A DNA stretch of 15,165 nucleotides from contig DMBU01000103.1 of assembly GCA_003446015.1 (NCBI GenBank), positions 1 to 15,165 of the forward strand, written 5' to 3'. The translations under genes were made by a program, and so were the position numbers. The DNA is from Bacteroidales bacterium. GTDB lineage: Bacteria; Bacteroidota; Bacteroidia; Bacteroidales; UBA12077. Each line of letters begins with the position of its first letter. Position 1 is the stretch's first letter. The notes under the pieces are model-generated. The model saw only the letters and a program-made list of their open reading frames with translations. It was not told where the DNA came from and searched no databases. This document shows, piece by piece, positions 1 through 7,199 of this stretch.

Positions 1-21
1 AATTAGCAATTATCAATTATC
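1..21. repeat. Short 7-bp tandem repeat at window edge
   Basis: Three tandem heptamers (AATTAGC, AATTATC, AATTATC) lie at the left edge and may continue outside the window. The remaining sequence up to the first gene (22-125) is AT-rich and I see no convincing promoter in it. Confidence 0.6.
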
Positions 22-125
22 AATGAAAACAGTTTTGTAAATTGTATTTTGCATTTTCGAATTTATTTGATTTTTGGTTTTTGTAATTTGGAACTTTATA
101 TAAAACAACTTAATTAAAAGTAAGT

Positions 126-788
126 ATGTCAATAAACGCAATAATAACCGGAACAACAGGAATGGTTGGAGAAGGAGTTCTTCATGAATGTCTTAATCAT
201 CCTGAAGTAGAGTCTGTGTTAGTAATTAACAGACGTTCTATAAATGTACAACACCCTAAATTAAAAGAAATAATTCATTCAGATTTTTCTGATTTTAATA
301 GTATTGAAAATGAGCTATCTGGTTATAATGCAGCTTATTTATGCATGGGAGTATCTTCGGTTGGAATGAAAGAAGATAAATATCGTTATTTAACTTATGA
401 TTTAACCATGGCTTTGGCAAAGCCTTTAGCAAAACAGAATCCAGATATAACGATAACTTATGTTTCGGGAGCAGCAACTGATTCTACCGAACGGGGAAGA
501 AGTATGTGGGCCAGAGTAAAAGGAAAAACCGAAAATGATTTATTAAATCTACCTATAAAGCAAGCTTACATGTTTCGTCCTGCTTTGATTACTCCAACAA
601 AAGGATTGAAAAATACATATACAGCTTATAAAGTAATGAAACCTATGTTACCAGTATTTAGGTTTTTATTCCCTAATTATGTATCGTCATTGCGGGAATT
701 AGGATTAGCCATGATCAACGTTACTATGAATGGTTATGATAAAAAAGTGTTGGAAGTGAAGGATATAGTAAAGGTTGCTAAGAAATAA
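126..788 (+). CDS. NAD(P)-binding epimerase/SDR-like protein (TIP30/HTATIP2-like)
   Basis: The 220-residue protein is a small atypical short-chain dehydrogenase/epimerase. The N-terminus holds the nucleotide-binding glycine motif TGTTGMVG (about residues 8-15), followed by an acid-to-arginine switch region (INRRS) that may favour NADP. A mid-protein YVSGAATD strand and a WARVKGKTE segment take the place of the usual Ser/Tyr-Lys catalytic area. Length and layout resemble HTATIP2/TIP30-like and NAD(P)H-binding family proteins, which often lack a proven substrate. The ATG at 126 gives a standard Rossmann start with little room upstream. The gene is alone on the plus strand and separated from the purine genes by a repeat-rich gap, so a shared role is not indicated. 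The family is clear; the substrate is unknown. Confidence 0.85.
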   Translation: MSINAIITGTTGMVGEGVLHECLNHPEVESVLVINRRSINVQHPKLKEIIHSDFSDFNSIENELSGYNAAYLCMGVSSVGMKEDKYRYLTYDLTMALAKPLAKQNPDITITYVSGAATDSTERGRSMWARVKGKTENDLLNLPIKQAYMFRPALITPTKGLKNTYTAYKVMKPMLPVFRFLFPNYVSSLRELGLAMINVTMNGYDKKVLEVKDIVKVAKK

Positions 789-827
789 TTTAATTGTATT
801 GACTTTAATCGATTCTCAATTATCTTG

Positions 828-839
828 CCTGTCGACAGG
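828..839. repeat. 12-bp perfect palindrome CCTGTCGACAGG
   Basis: This self-complementary GC-rich site sits in otherwise AT-rich sequence. Its half-site TGCCTGTC also occurs in the palindrome inside ygfK (12176-12195), which suggests a dispersed repeat family. It directly abuts the nested inverted repeat at 841-973. Confidence 0.7.
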
Positions 840-840
840 A

Positions 841-973
841 CAATGGCAATAAGTTATGCGTTTATGGTCATTGCGAACGAAGTGCGGCAATCTATTTTTT
901 ATAACTCTAAAAAGTTAGATTGCTTCGATACCTCGAAATGACCACGGATCTTTTTCTTAACTTATTGACATTG
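841..973. repeat. Nested three-layer inverted repeat (REP/MITE-like)
   Basis: Three nested inverted repeats share one centre: 841-856 with 958-973 (15 of 16 match), 865-876 with 933-944 (11 of 12), and 887-894 with 916-923 (perfect). The middle layer has GGTCATT...AATGACC ends like those of the repeat at 10845-10913. Together with the palindrome at 828-839 this fills most of the 240-bp gap between the epimerase and hyuA genes, and I see no ORF in it. It could act as an attenuator or as a non-autonomous mobile repeat. Confidence 0.7.
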
Positions 974-993
974 ATCGGCAGGAGTCGGGGAAG

Positions 994-1027
994 AAAAAAA
1001 ACGTGTTATTCCCGTGCATAAGGGAAT
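994..1027 (-). terminator. Probable terminator for hyuA (minus strand)
   Basis: Read on the minus strand, a 6-bp stem ATTCCC/GGGAAT (1008-1027, 8-nt loop) lies just after the hyuA stop codon. About 6 nt further on, the minus strand has a run of eight T (plus-strand A at 994-1001). The gap between stem and T-run is longer than ideal. Confidence 0.5.
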
Positions 1028-1029
1028 CT

Positions 1030-2403
1030 TTATTTATTTACTTCTCTCTTTAAAAACCGACCTTTCTTTTCAGAAACCAACTCTCCATTTTCCACAACAA
1101 TTTCTCCATTAAGAATTACTATTTCAGGAGTACCATAGGTTTTAGCACCTTCGTAAATTTCTAAATCACAATTTTGATAATGATCTTGAACAGAAATCGT
1201 ATTTTCAGTTTTAGGATTCCAGATTAACAAATCAGCATCAGAACCTATAGCAATTTCTCCTTTCTGTGGATATAATCCAAATATTTTGGCAGCCTGAGTT
1301 GATGTAATATCAACAAATTGATTGTAATTAATTCTATTTTGTAAAACTCCGTATGAAAATAATAATTTCATCCTGTGTTCAACACCACCGGCTCCATTCG
1401 GAATTTTTCTAAAATCATTTATTCCTTTTTCTTTTTGTACTAAATTAAAAGGACAATGATCTGTACCAATTGTTTTAACAACTCCTTTGCTAATTGAAGT
1501 CCAAAGAGCGTTCTGATCTTCTTTTTTCCGCAGTGGAGGACTCATAACATATTTGGCAGTATCTTTAAAATCACCGATATATTTTGAATCATTTAAAAGC
1601 AAGTACTGAGGGCAGGTTTCTGAATAAACCTCTTGCTCTGATTTTTGTGCCTCTTCAATATATTGAATTGATTTTGCGCAGGATGTATGAACAATATATA
1701 TCGGGCAATTAGCCATTTTAGCCATTCCAATGGCCATTTGCACAGCTTCCGACTCTGTATAGTCAGGTCGTGAAACGGAATGAAATTCAGGGATTAGATT
1801 GTCATTCTTTGCAAGTTCATTTCTTAGTTTTTCAATTTCATCACTTGATTCGCAGTGCAGCGTAACAATTCCACCTGCTTTGCCTACAACCTGCATAACT
1901 TTCAGAATAGCATCGTCATTCAATCCTATACTATCTTTATAAGCCATATATACTTTAAACGATGTAATTCCTGATTCAATGCAGTCTTTAATATCTAGTT
2001 CTGTTTTTTTAGTCCATTCTACAGGACTTACATGGAATGAATAATCGCAAAGACAATTTTTAACTTCTGAATTTCTTTGAATAAGAGCATCAATCAGTGA
2101 TTGCCCTTTATGTGGTGTGACAAAATCAATCAATGTAGTGGTGCCACCCATTAATGCAGCCTTGCTTCCCGATTCAAAATCATCTGCCGAAAATCCGGCA
2201 GGAGTGGGAAGATGCATATGAACATGTGGATCAATTCCTCCTGGAAATATATAATATCCTGATGCATCAATTATTTTATCAATTGGTTCCAGGATATTTA
2301 AAGATTTTCTTAGCTGAACAATTTTCCCATCCGAAATATAAATATCAGAATTAAATGATTCTTTTGATGTGATAACTGTAGCGTTCTTTATTAAAATATT
2401 CAT
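1030..2403 (-). CDS. hyuA: Dihydropyrimidinase / D-hydantoinase family cyclic amidohydrolase (HyuA/HydA)
   Basis: This binuclear-zinc amidohydrolase hydrolyses cyclic amide bonds in dihydropyrimidines, hydantoins or related rings. Counting from the ATG (457 aa), the ligand set is complete: HVH at 60-62, the carboxylated lysine of FKVYMAYK at Lys150, His183 in LHCE, His239 in VHTSCA, and Asp315 in GTDHCPF. A late SDADLLIW motif closes the barrel. An in-frame TTG at 2409 would add two residues. I chose the ATG at 2403 because the protein then begins MNILIKNA, as is usual for the family. It is the last gene of the minus-strand run, 144 bp after the YgjV-like gene. In E. coli, hyuA lies in the same cluster as ygfK, ssnA and xdhD, which supports a role in purine/urate ring opening rather than simple pyrimidine salvage. 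The substrate itself is inferred. Confidence 0.9.
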   Translation of the reverse strand: MNILIKNATVITSKESFNSDIYISDGKIVQLRKSLNILEPIDKIIDASGYYIFPGGIDPHVHMHLPTPAGFSADDFESGSKAALMGGTTTLIDFVTPHKGQSLIDALIQRNSEVKNCLCDYSFHVSPVEWTKKTELDIKDCIESGITSFKVYMAYKDSIGLNDDAILKVMQVVGKAGGIVTLHCESSDEIEKLRNELAKNDNLIPEFHSVSRPDYTESEAVQMAIGMAKMANCPIYIVHTSCAKSIQYIEEAQKSEQEVYSETCPQYLLLNDSKYIGDFKDTAKYVMSPPLRKKEDQNALWTSISKGVVKTIGTDHCPFNLVQKEKGINDFRKIPNGAGGVEHRMKLLFSYGVLQNRINYNQFVDITSTQAAKIFGLYPQKGEIAIGSDADLLIWNPKTENTISVQDHYQNCDLEIYEGAKTYGTPEIVILNGEIVVENGELVSEKKGRFLKREVNK

Positions 2404-2505
2404 ATACAAATGTAATAATTCTCTTCGTAAAAATATGTAATATTAAGACTGACTGTGCATTCAGGTAGGTTGGTCGAGACATGATTTAAAAATATTTGTC
2501 AAGCC

Positions 2506-2529
2506 TTCGATATCCCGATAATTATCGAA
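2506..2529. repeat. Palindromic hairpin between the YgjV-like gene and hyuA
   Basis: TTCGATA (2506-2512) pairs with TATCGAA (2523-2529), and an overlapping perfect 12-bp palindrome CGATAATTATCG lies at 2516-2527. No T-run follows on either strand, so it looks like a dispersed palindromic repeat or an mRNA-stabilising hairpin rather than a terminator. Confidence 0.5.
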
Positions 2530-2547
2530 ACAAAATAACTATTGGAC

Positions 2548-3180
2548 TTATTTTGTTTTATCCAGAACTTTTACAAACAAACCCTCATTATTTTCTATAA
2601 AACCTATCTTTTTCAGATATTTAGTGTACTTGTCACTATTTCCAGAAGCCATTACTTTGGTAAATCCATCATCAATGAATTTTTTACGTAAGCGATGATA
2701 AATATATCTGCCATTTTTAAAATCACGATATTCAGGAATTACATAATCCAAACCAACTTTTAGAATATGATTTTCTTCGCGATGAGCCAGAAATAATCCG
2801 GCAACGGCCATATTTCGTAAAATAAAGAAGCTTATAGTATTCATTTCCGGTTTATAATTAAATCCAGGGAAATATTCCTGAATTTCTTTACTATGGAATT
2901 CTAAAAATCGGATCATGTATTTATTTTCAGCTCTGACTTCAAGTATCTCAAATATTTCCTTTTTTGTATAAATAACTGTTAAATAGTATATATCTACACA
3001 AACAATAAATCCATTTAAGAATCCTACGGGAAGTGCACCGATTAAGAATCCATAAGTTGAAAAGGTAATTGCTCCTGCAAGATTAATCCATCGAAATTTT
3101 ACAATGGAGTTCATGGTCATGGATAGGGCAATAATTACAGACGCAATATATCCAATCCATTGAAGAATATTGATTTCCAT
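2548..3180 (-). CDS. YgjV-like membrane protein with C-terminal GNAT-like domain
   Basis: The 210-residue protein has two parts. Residues about 6-71 hold three hydrophobic helices (roughly 6-22, 33-49 and 52-71) with the small polar/aromatic pattern of the YgjV inner-membrane family. Residues about 115-205 look like an acetyltransferase (GNAT) fold: a strand around AVAGLFLAH, a strand ending VIPEYRDFKNGR with a degenerate acetyl-CoA loop, a helix, then a YLKKIGF segment typical of the GNAT C-terminus. The GNAT assignment is by eye and could be wrong. No substrate can be proposed. It lies between ssnA and hyuA on the same strand with gaps of about 98 and 144 bp, so it may be co-transcribed. 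It is not a known member of the urate gene set, and both its flanks carry repeats. Confidence 0.75.
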   Translation of the reverse strand: MEINILQWIGYIASVIIALSMTMNSIVKFRWINLAGAITFSTYGFLIGALPVGFLNGFIVCVDIYYLTVIYTKKEIFEILEVRAENKYMIRFLEFHSKEIQEYFPGFNYKPEMNTISFFILRNMAVAGLFLAHREENHILKVGLDYVIPEYRDFKNGRYIYHRLRKKFIDDGFTKVMASGNSDKYTKYLKKIGFIENNEGLFVKVLDKTK

Positions 3181-3184
3181 ATTT

Positions 3185-3276
3185 GAAGTTTAAAGTTTAA
3201 AGTTCAAAGTTTAAAGTTCAAAGTTAAAAGTAAATTATCTTATCAGGAACTTTTAAACTTAAACTTTTAACTTTTT
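3185..3276. repeat. 7-bp tandem repeats in inverted orientation
   Basis: Seven consecutive heptamers of the type AAAGTTY run from 3185 to 3233. A second group in the opposite orientation (AACTTTT-like units) runs from 3248 to 3276, just before the ssnA stop. Together they fill the ssnA/ygjV-like gap and could fold into a long AU-rich hairpin. Confidence 0.7.
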
Positions 3277-3278
3277 AA

Positions 3279-4547
3279 CTACTCATTCATTTTTTCCCAA
3301 AGTCGAACGGATTGTTCTTTTGAGAATTTTAAGATTTCAGATTCGTTTACATTTTGAATTTTGCGGTCTTTTACAATCAATTTTCCATTGGAAATCACAT
3401 CATTCACATGATTCGAATTGATTCCAAAAATAAAATGTCCTAAGAAATTATCTTGATTGATTTCGGTAGGAGAGTCGTAATCTAAAATAACCAGGTTGTT
3501 TTCTCCATCGCCATCAAATTGGTTTAAAGCAATATAATCGTGTACTTTTCTGAATCTTTCGTATGCCGAATCGTAACCAATAGTATCAAATCCCTGACCA
3601 ACAAAGAAAGCTGCTTTAGCACTCTGTAGCATATCGCTGTGCATTCCGTCAGTTCCCAGAATGATTTTATCGCCTAATCCTTTGGAGTTAAAATAACCAA
3701 CTTTATTGTTCAGATTGCTTTCCATGTTTTGAACTACAAAAGATTTTGATTTTTTAATTATCTCTCTTTCTTTTTCATTGATATGCAAGCAATGTCCAAG
3801 AATAGTTTTGGATGAATTTAAAACCCCAAAATCATTTAACCGTTCAATAACCCGTTTATTGTAATTATCGTGACAATGCCTTTGGTCATATAAATCCTCT
3901 GCCACATGAATATGAATTCCTGAACTCATCTTTTCCATCAGATTAACAGAGCGTCTCATTATCTCGTCATTTACTGTAAATGACGCGTGCAATCCAACCA
4001 AACCCTGATTTGATTTCAGGTAGTTTTCTGTTTCTGATAGACCTTGTTCTGCATTTTCAAAGCCATCTCTGTCGGTTATTTCGTAACATAATAAATGATT
4101 CACTCCAACCTGATCAAACGCGTTGGCAATAATATCCAACGACCCTTCAATAAAATTAGGTGATGCATGATGATCAATTACAAAGGTAGAACCTGCTTTA
4201 GCACATGCCATTGCTGTTGTTAAAGCACTTGCTTCAATCATATCTTTGTCCAAAGCCTTATCTAAAGTCCACCAAACGTATTGTAAGATTTCATAGAAAT
4301 TTTCAGGATTCTTTTTTGGAGCTCCCATTCCACGGGCTAAAGCCGAGTAAACATGATGATGCCCGACAGCGAATGATTTAGTTACAAGCTTCCCTTTACA
4401 ATCAATCGTTTGATCAGCTTTTTGATTTTCTATATTATCTACGAATTGGATTTCTCTGTTTAAACCTTTTTCAATAAGAATATTTGTATTCCTGAATTCA
4501 AGTGTTTTCCAATCGATGTATGTTGTGTTTTTTAATAGTATTGACAT
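3279..4547 (-). CDS. ssnA: SsnA-family amidohydrolase/aminohydrolase
   Basis: The 422-residue protein belongs to the ATZ/TRZ-like metal-dependent deaminases and closely resembles E. coli SsnA in length and motifs. Visible metal and catalytic residues are the HHH stretch at 63-65 (HxH ligands His63 and His65), His214 and Glu217 in HIHVAED, His252 in GHCLH and Asp300 in LGTDG. Family-typical stretches VIDHHASP (123-130), HASFTV (187-192) and ESNLNNKVGY are also present. SsnA is tied to selenium-dependent Mo hydroxylases and to the anaerobic urate gene set; the exact reaction is not established, and hydrolytic opening or deamination of a purine-derived ring is the usual proposal. The C-terminal part is short: the tether motif (G-x-I-x-x-G-x-x-ADL) before LVILDYDSPT appears to be missing, while E. 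coli SsnA has it. The gene follows xdh by about 100 bp on the same strand. Confidence 0.9.
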   Translation of the reverse strand: MSILLKNTTYIDWKTLEFRNTNILIEKGLNREIQFVDNIENQKADQTIDCKGKLVTKSFAVGHHHVYSALARGMGAPKKNPENFYEILQYVWWTLDKALDKDMIEASALTTAMACAKAGSTFVIDHHASPNFIEGSLDIIANAFDQVGVNHLLCYEITDRDGFENAEQGLSETENYLKSNQGLVGLHASFTVNDEIMRRSVNLMEKMSSGIHIHVAEDLYDQRHCHDNYNKRVIERLNDFGVLNSSKTILGHCLHINEKEREIIKKSKSFVVQNMESNLNNKVGYFNSKGLGDKIILGTDGMHSDMLQSAKAAFFVGQGFDTIGYDSAYERFRKVHDYIALNQFDGDGENNLVILDYDSPTEINQDNFLGHFIFGINSNHVNDVISNGKLIVKDRKIQNVNESEILKFSKEQSVRLWEKMNE

Positions 4548-4565
4548 AGTTTTATTTACAGTTTC

Positions 4566-4646
4566 TTCGTGTGGTTTAGTGTTCTATGTGTCTTAGTGGT
4601 TATTATTAACCACTAAGTCTCTAAGGACACAGAGTTTCACTAAGGA
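4566..4646. repeat. Hairpin repeat, copy A (upstream of ssnA)
   Basis: A perfect 11-bp stem CTTAGTGGTTA/TAACCACTAAG (4592-4602 and 4607-4617, TTAT loop) is flanked by partially pairing CACTAAG-type units. It fills most of the xdh-ssnA gap. A second copy, alignable over its whole length, lies at 14195-14272 in the ygfK leader. Confidence 0.7.
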
Positions 4647-4649
4647 TTA

Positions 4650-7199
4650 TTAATTTCTCATTAATGGTAGTTTATATCTTCTAATTCCATCGAATCTGGT
4701 AAAAGCGTTGGCTACGGCAGCAGCTGTTGGAACAAGACCAATCTCACCAATTCCTTTGGCTCCATACGGACCGATTGGATCTTTAACTTCGATCATTCGA
4801 ACATCAATTTCAGGAGTTTCATGAGCACGTAAAATACCTAAATCACGCATTCTATCACTAACTAAGTAGCCATCTTTCATGGGAAGTGATTCGGTTAAAG
4901 CGTAACCCAATCCCATATGAACTCCACCTTCAACCTGACCTTCGAATAACATTGGGTTCATAATTTTTCCCCCATCGTGTGCAGCAATCAATTTTGATAT
5001 ATTTCCTTGATCATCTAAAATACAAACCTGGGCAGCATATCCATATGAGTAATGAGTAATTTGTTCATCAACCTCAGAACCTGGTTTGGTGGTCCAATCG
5101 CACACAAACTGACCTTTGTAAGATTTACCTGTTAATTCTTTTAAAGATTTAGTTTTTAAGTCTTCTTTCAATGCTTTCGCTGCATTTATAACGGCAAGTC
5201 CAACCAATGCAGTTGCACGCGACGAAGTGGTCATTCCGGTTTTAATTTGTGCTTCTGTGTCTACAATGACTTCAATAATATCTGGTGAAACAGAAGTTTC
5301 TTCGCATAAAGTTTGTAAAGCCATGTTATGCACTCCCTGACCCATTTCGGTCCAACCGTGTTGTAATCGGATATAATTTTCAGAAATGATTTCAATAATT
5401 ACTTTTGATTCATCAATCATTCCATTTCCAACACCCGAATTTTTAATTGCACACGCCAGTCCTGCGTATTTTGTTTTATTAAAATCTTCCTTAACAGCAT
5501 CCAAACATGCACGGATACCAACACCAAAAACCTTTTGTCCGGTTGATGTTTTTAATCCATCAATTAAAGCATTATCATATCGGAATTGCCAACGATCGAA
5601 GCCTGCTTTTTTGCATATATCATCGACACAACTTTCCAAAGCAAAGGCAACCTGGTTAGCTCCAAATCCGCGCATGGCACCACAAGGAATGTTATTGGTA
5701 TAAACTGTTTTTGCTTCAATATCAACTTCTGGAACAAAATATCCACCTGCTGCATGTCCGGCAACTCGTTCCAGAACTTTTGTTCCAACCGAAGCATAAG
5801 CTCCCGTATCACCAACTGCACGAAGTTTTAAGGCTGTAAGTTTACCATTTTCGTCGGCTCCAATTTCCATATCCATAAAAACAGGATGACGTTTTGGATG
5901 CAAACGAATAGATTCTTCACGAGTTAATGTTAATTTAACCGGTTTCTGCATTAAGTAAGCAAATAGGGATGTATGCCCCTGAATACTCAAATCTTCTTTT
6001 CCACCGAATCCACCACCATTGGGAACCAATGTTACACGAACTTTTTCTTCAGGTAAACCAAGTATCAATGCAACCTGACGGCGATCTTCATATACTCCCT
6101 GACTTTGACTGAACAGTTCTAATCCATCTTTTCCATCAGGTCGCGCAACTGCAGCTTCTTTTTCAAGAAAAGCATGTTCAATGCGTTGTGTTTCAAAATG
6201 TCCCTTTGATGTGTATTTTGAATTTTTTAATGCATCATCAGCATTACCAATGGTAAACTGAGTTGTATTGAAATGATTTGGTTTTTCTGAATGTACACGA
6301 TCACCATCAATAGCTTTGAAAACATCTGTTACTGGATCAAAGACTTCGTAATCGACCTTAATTAATTTAACAGCTTCGCGAGCAATATCATCGGAATCGG
6401 CTACTACTCCGGCAATTACATCGCCAATATAATGAGTGGTCTTTCCTTCAGCAATCATGACACTCCAGTCGGGATAAATTAATCCAATTTTTGTTTCTCC
6501 GGGAATATCTTTTGCTGTAAATATGCGATGCACACCGTCAACTTTTTCAGCTTTGCTTGTGTCAATTTTTAAAACTTTAGCTTTTGGATAATCGCTGAAT
6601 TTCAGAGCGGCATAAAGCATTCCTTCAACAAACATATCATCTACAAAATCACGATTCCCTAAAGCTGTATTGTATGCATCGTATTTTGTATGTGAAATCC
6701 CAACTTTCCCTGATGTTTTAGTGATTTCAAGTTTTTTGTTCTCTCGAATAGCTTCACCAGCATATGCAATAGCTTCTTCTATTTTCTTGTATCCTGTACA
6801 TCGGCAAATATGTGGTTTAATCGCCTTTTGTATTTCTTCAATGCTTGGATTTGGGTTATCCTGCAGCAAAACTTTTGTACGACTTATAAATCCGGGAGAA
6901 CAAAAACCACACTGAACAGCACCTTTATTTACAAATGCTTTGGCAATGGTATCTTTTACATATTCAGGAAATCCTTCAGGTGTGAATACTTCGGCACCTT
7001 CTATGGTTTTCATCTTAATAACACAGGCCAATTTTGCTTTCCCGTCGATCTCAACCGTACAAGCGCCACATACAGCCTGACCTGAGCATCCATCCTTAAG
7101 TGATGTAATGTGTTTTTCTAATCGTAAATGTTTTAATAAAGTATTTTCCGGATCACCTGAATAGGTTTCTTTAATACCGTTTAAAGTAAAAGTTATCAT
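4650..7199 (-). CDS. Selenium-dependent-type xanthine dehydrogenase (fused [2Fe-2S] and molybdopterin domains)
   Basis: The 849-residue protein joins the iron-sulfur and Mo domains of xanthine dehydrogenase and has no FAD domain. N-terminal [2Fe-2S] cysteines are 38, 44, 47 and 59. The second cluster uses Cys97, Cys100, Cys132 and Cys134. The Mo domain starts near residue 165. By alignment from memory with bovine XDH, Gln367 matches Gln767, GGGFGGKE (395-402) supplies Glu402 for Glu802, Arg478 matches Arg880, Phe512 in RGFG matches Phe914, and Glu819 in KGIGE is the catalytic Glu1261. Retaining both Glu802 and Arg880 favours a purine substrate over an aldehyde. The architecture and length match the family associated with a labile selenium cofactor, but selenium use cannot be read from the sequence. 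The start codon overlaps the stop of the upstream PLP gene (ATGA). The electron partner may be YgfK. Confidence 0.92.
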   Translation of the reverse strand: MITFTLNGIKETYSGDPENTLLKHLRLEKHITSLKDGCSGQAVCGACTVEIDGKAKLACVIKMKTIEGAEVFTPEGFPEYVKDTIAKAFVNKGAVQCGFCSPGFISRTKVLLQDNPNPSIEEIQKAIKPHICRCTGYKKIEEAIAYAGEAIRENKKLEITKTSGKVGISHTKYDAYNTALGNRDFVDDMFVEGMLYAALKFSDYPKAKVLKIDTSKAEKVDGVHRIFTAKDIPGETKIGLIYPDWSVMIAEGKTTHYIGDVIAGVVADSDDIAREAVKLIKVDYEVFDPVTDVFKAIDGDRVHSEKPNHFNTTQFTIGNADDALKNSKYTSKGHFETQRIEHAFLEKEAAVARPDGKDGLELFSQSQGVYEDRRQVALILGLPEEKVRVTLVPNGGGFGGKEDLSIQGHTSLFAYLMQKPVKLTLTREESIRLHPKRHPVFMDMEIGADENGKLTALKLRAVGDTGAYASVGTKVLERVAGHAAGGYFVPEVDIEAKTVYTNNIPCGAMRGFGANQVAFALESCVDDICKKAGFDRWQFRYDNALIDGLKTSTGQKVFGVGIRACLDAVKEDFNKTKYAGLACAIKNSGVGNGMIDESKVIIEIISENYIRLQHGWTEMGQGVHNMALQTLCEETSVSPDIIEVIVDTEAQIKTGMTTSSRATALVGLAVINAAKALKEDLKTKSLKELTGKSYKGQFVCDWTTKPGSEVDEQITHYSYGYAAQVCILDDQGNISKLIAAHDGGKIMNPMLFEGQVEGGVHMGLGYALTESLPMKDGYLVSDRMRDLGILRAHETPEIDVRMIEVKDPIGPYGAKGIGEIGLVPTAAAVANAFTRFDGIRRYKLPLMRN

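Noticed and set aside
2404..2409. TTG start for hyuA
   Set aside because: It adds only two residues; the ATG at 2403 gives the normal family start.
2407..2414. Minus-strand TACATTTG as a hyuA promoter
   Set aside because: It fits the -7 box, but no TTTG-like -33 is at the right distance and transcription would begin at the start codon itself.
5386..5831. ORFs on both strands inside xdh
   Set aside because: They are out-of-frame shadows of a strongly conserved coding region and encode no recognisable protein.
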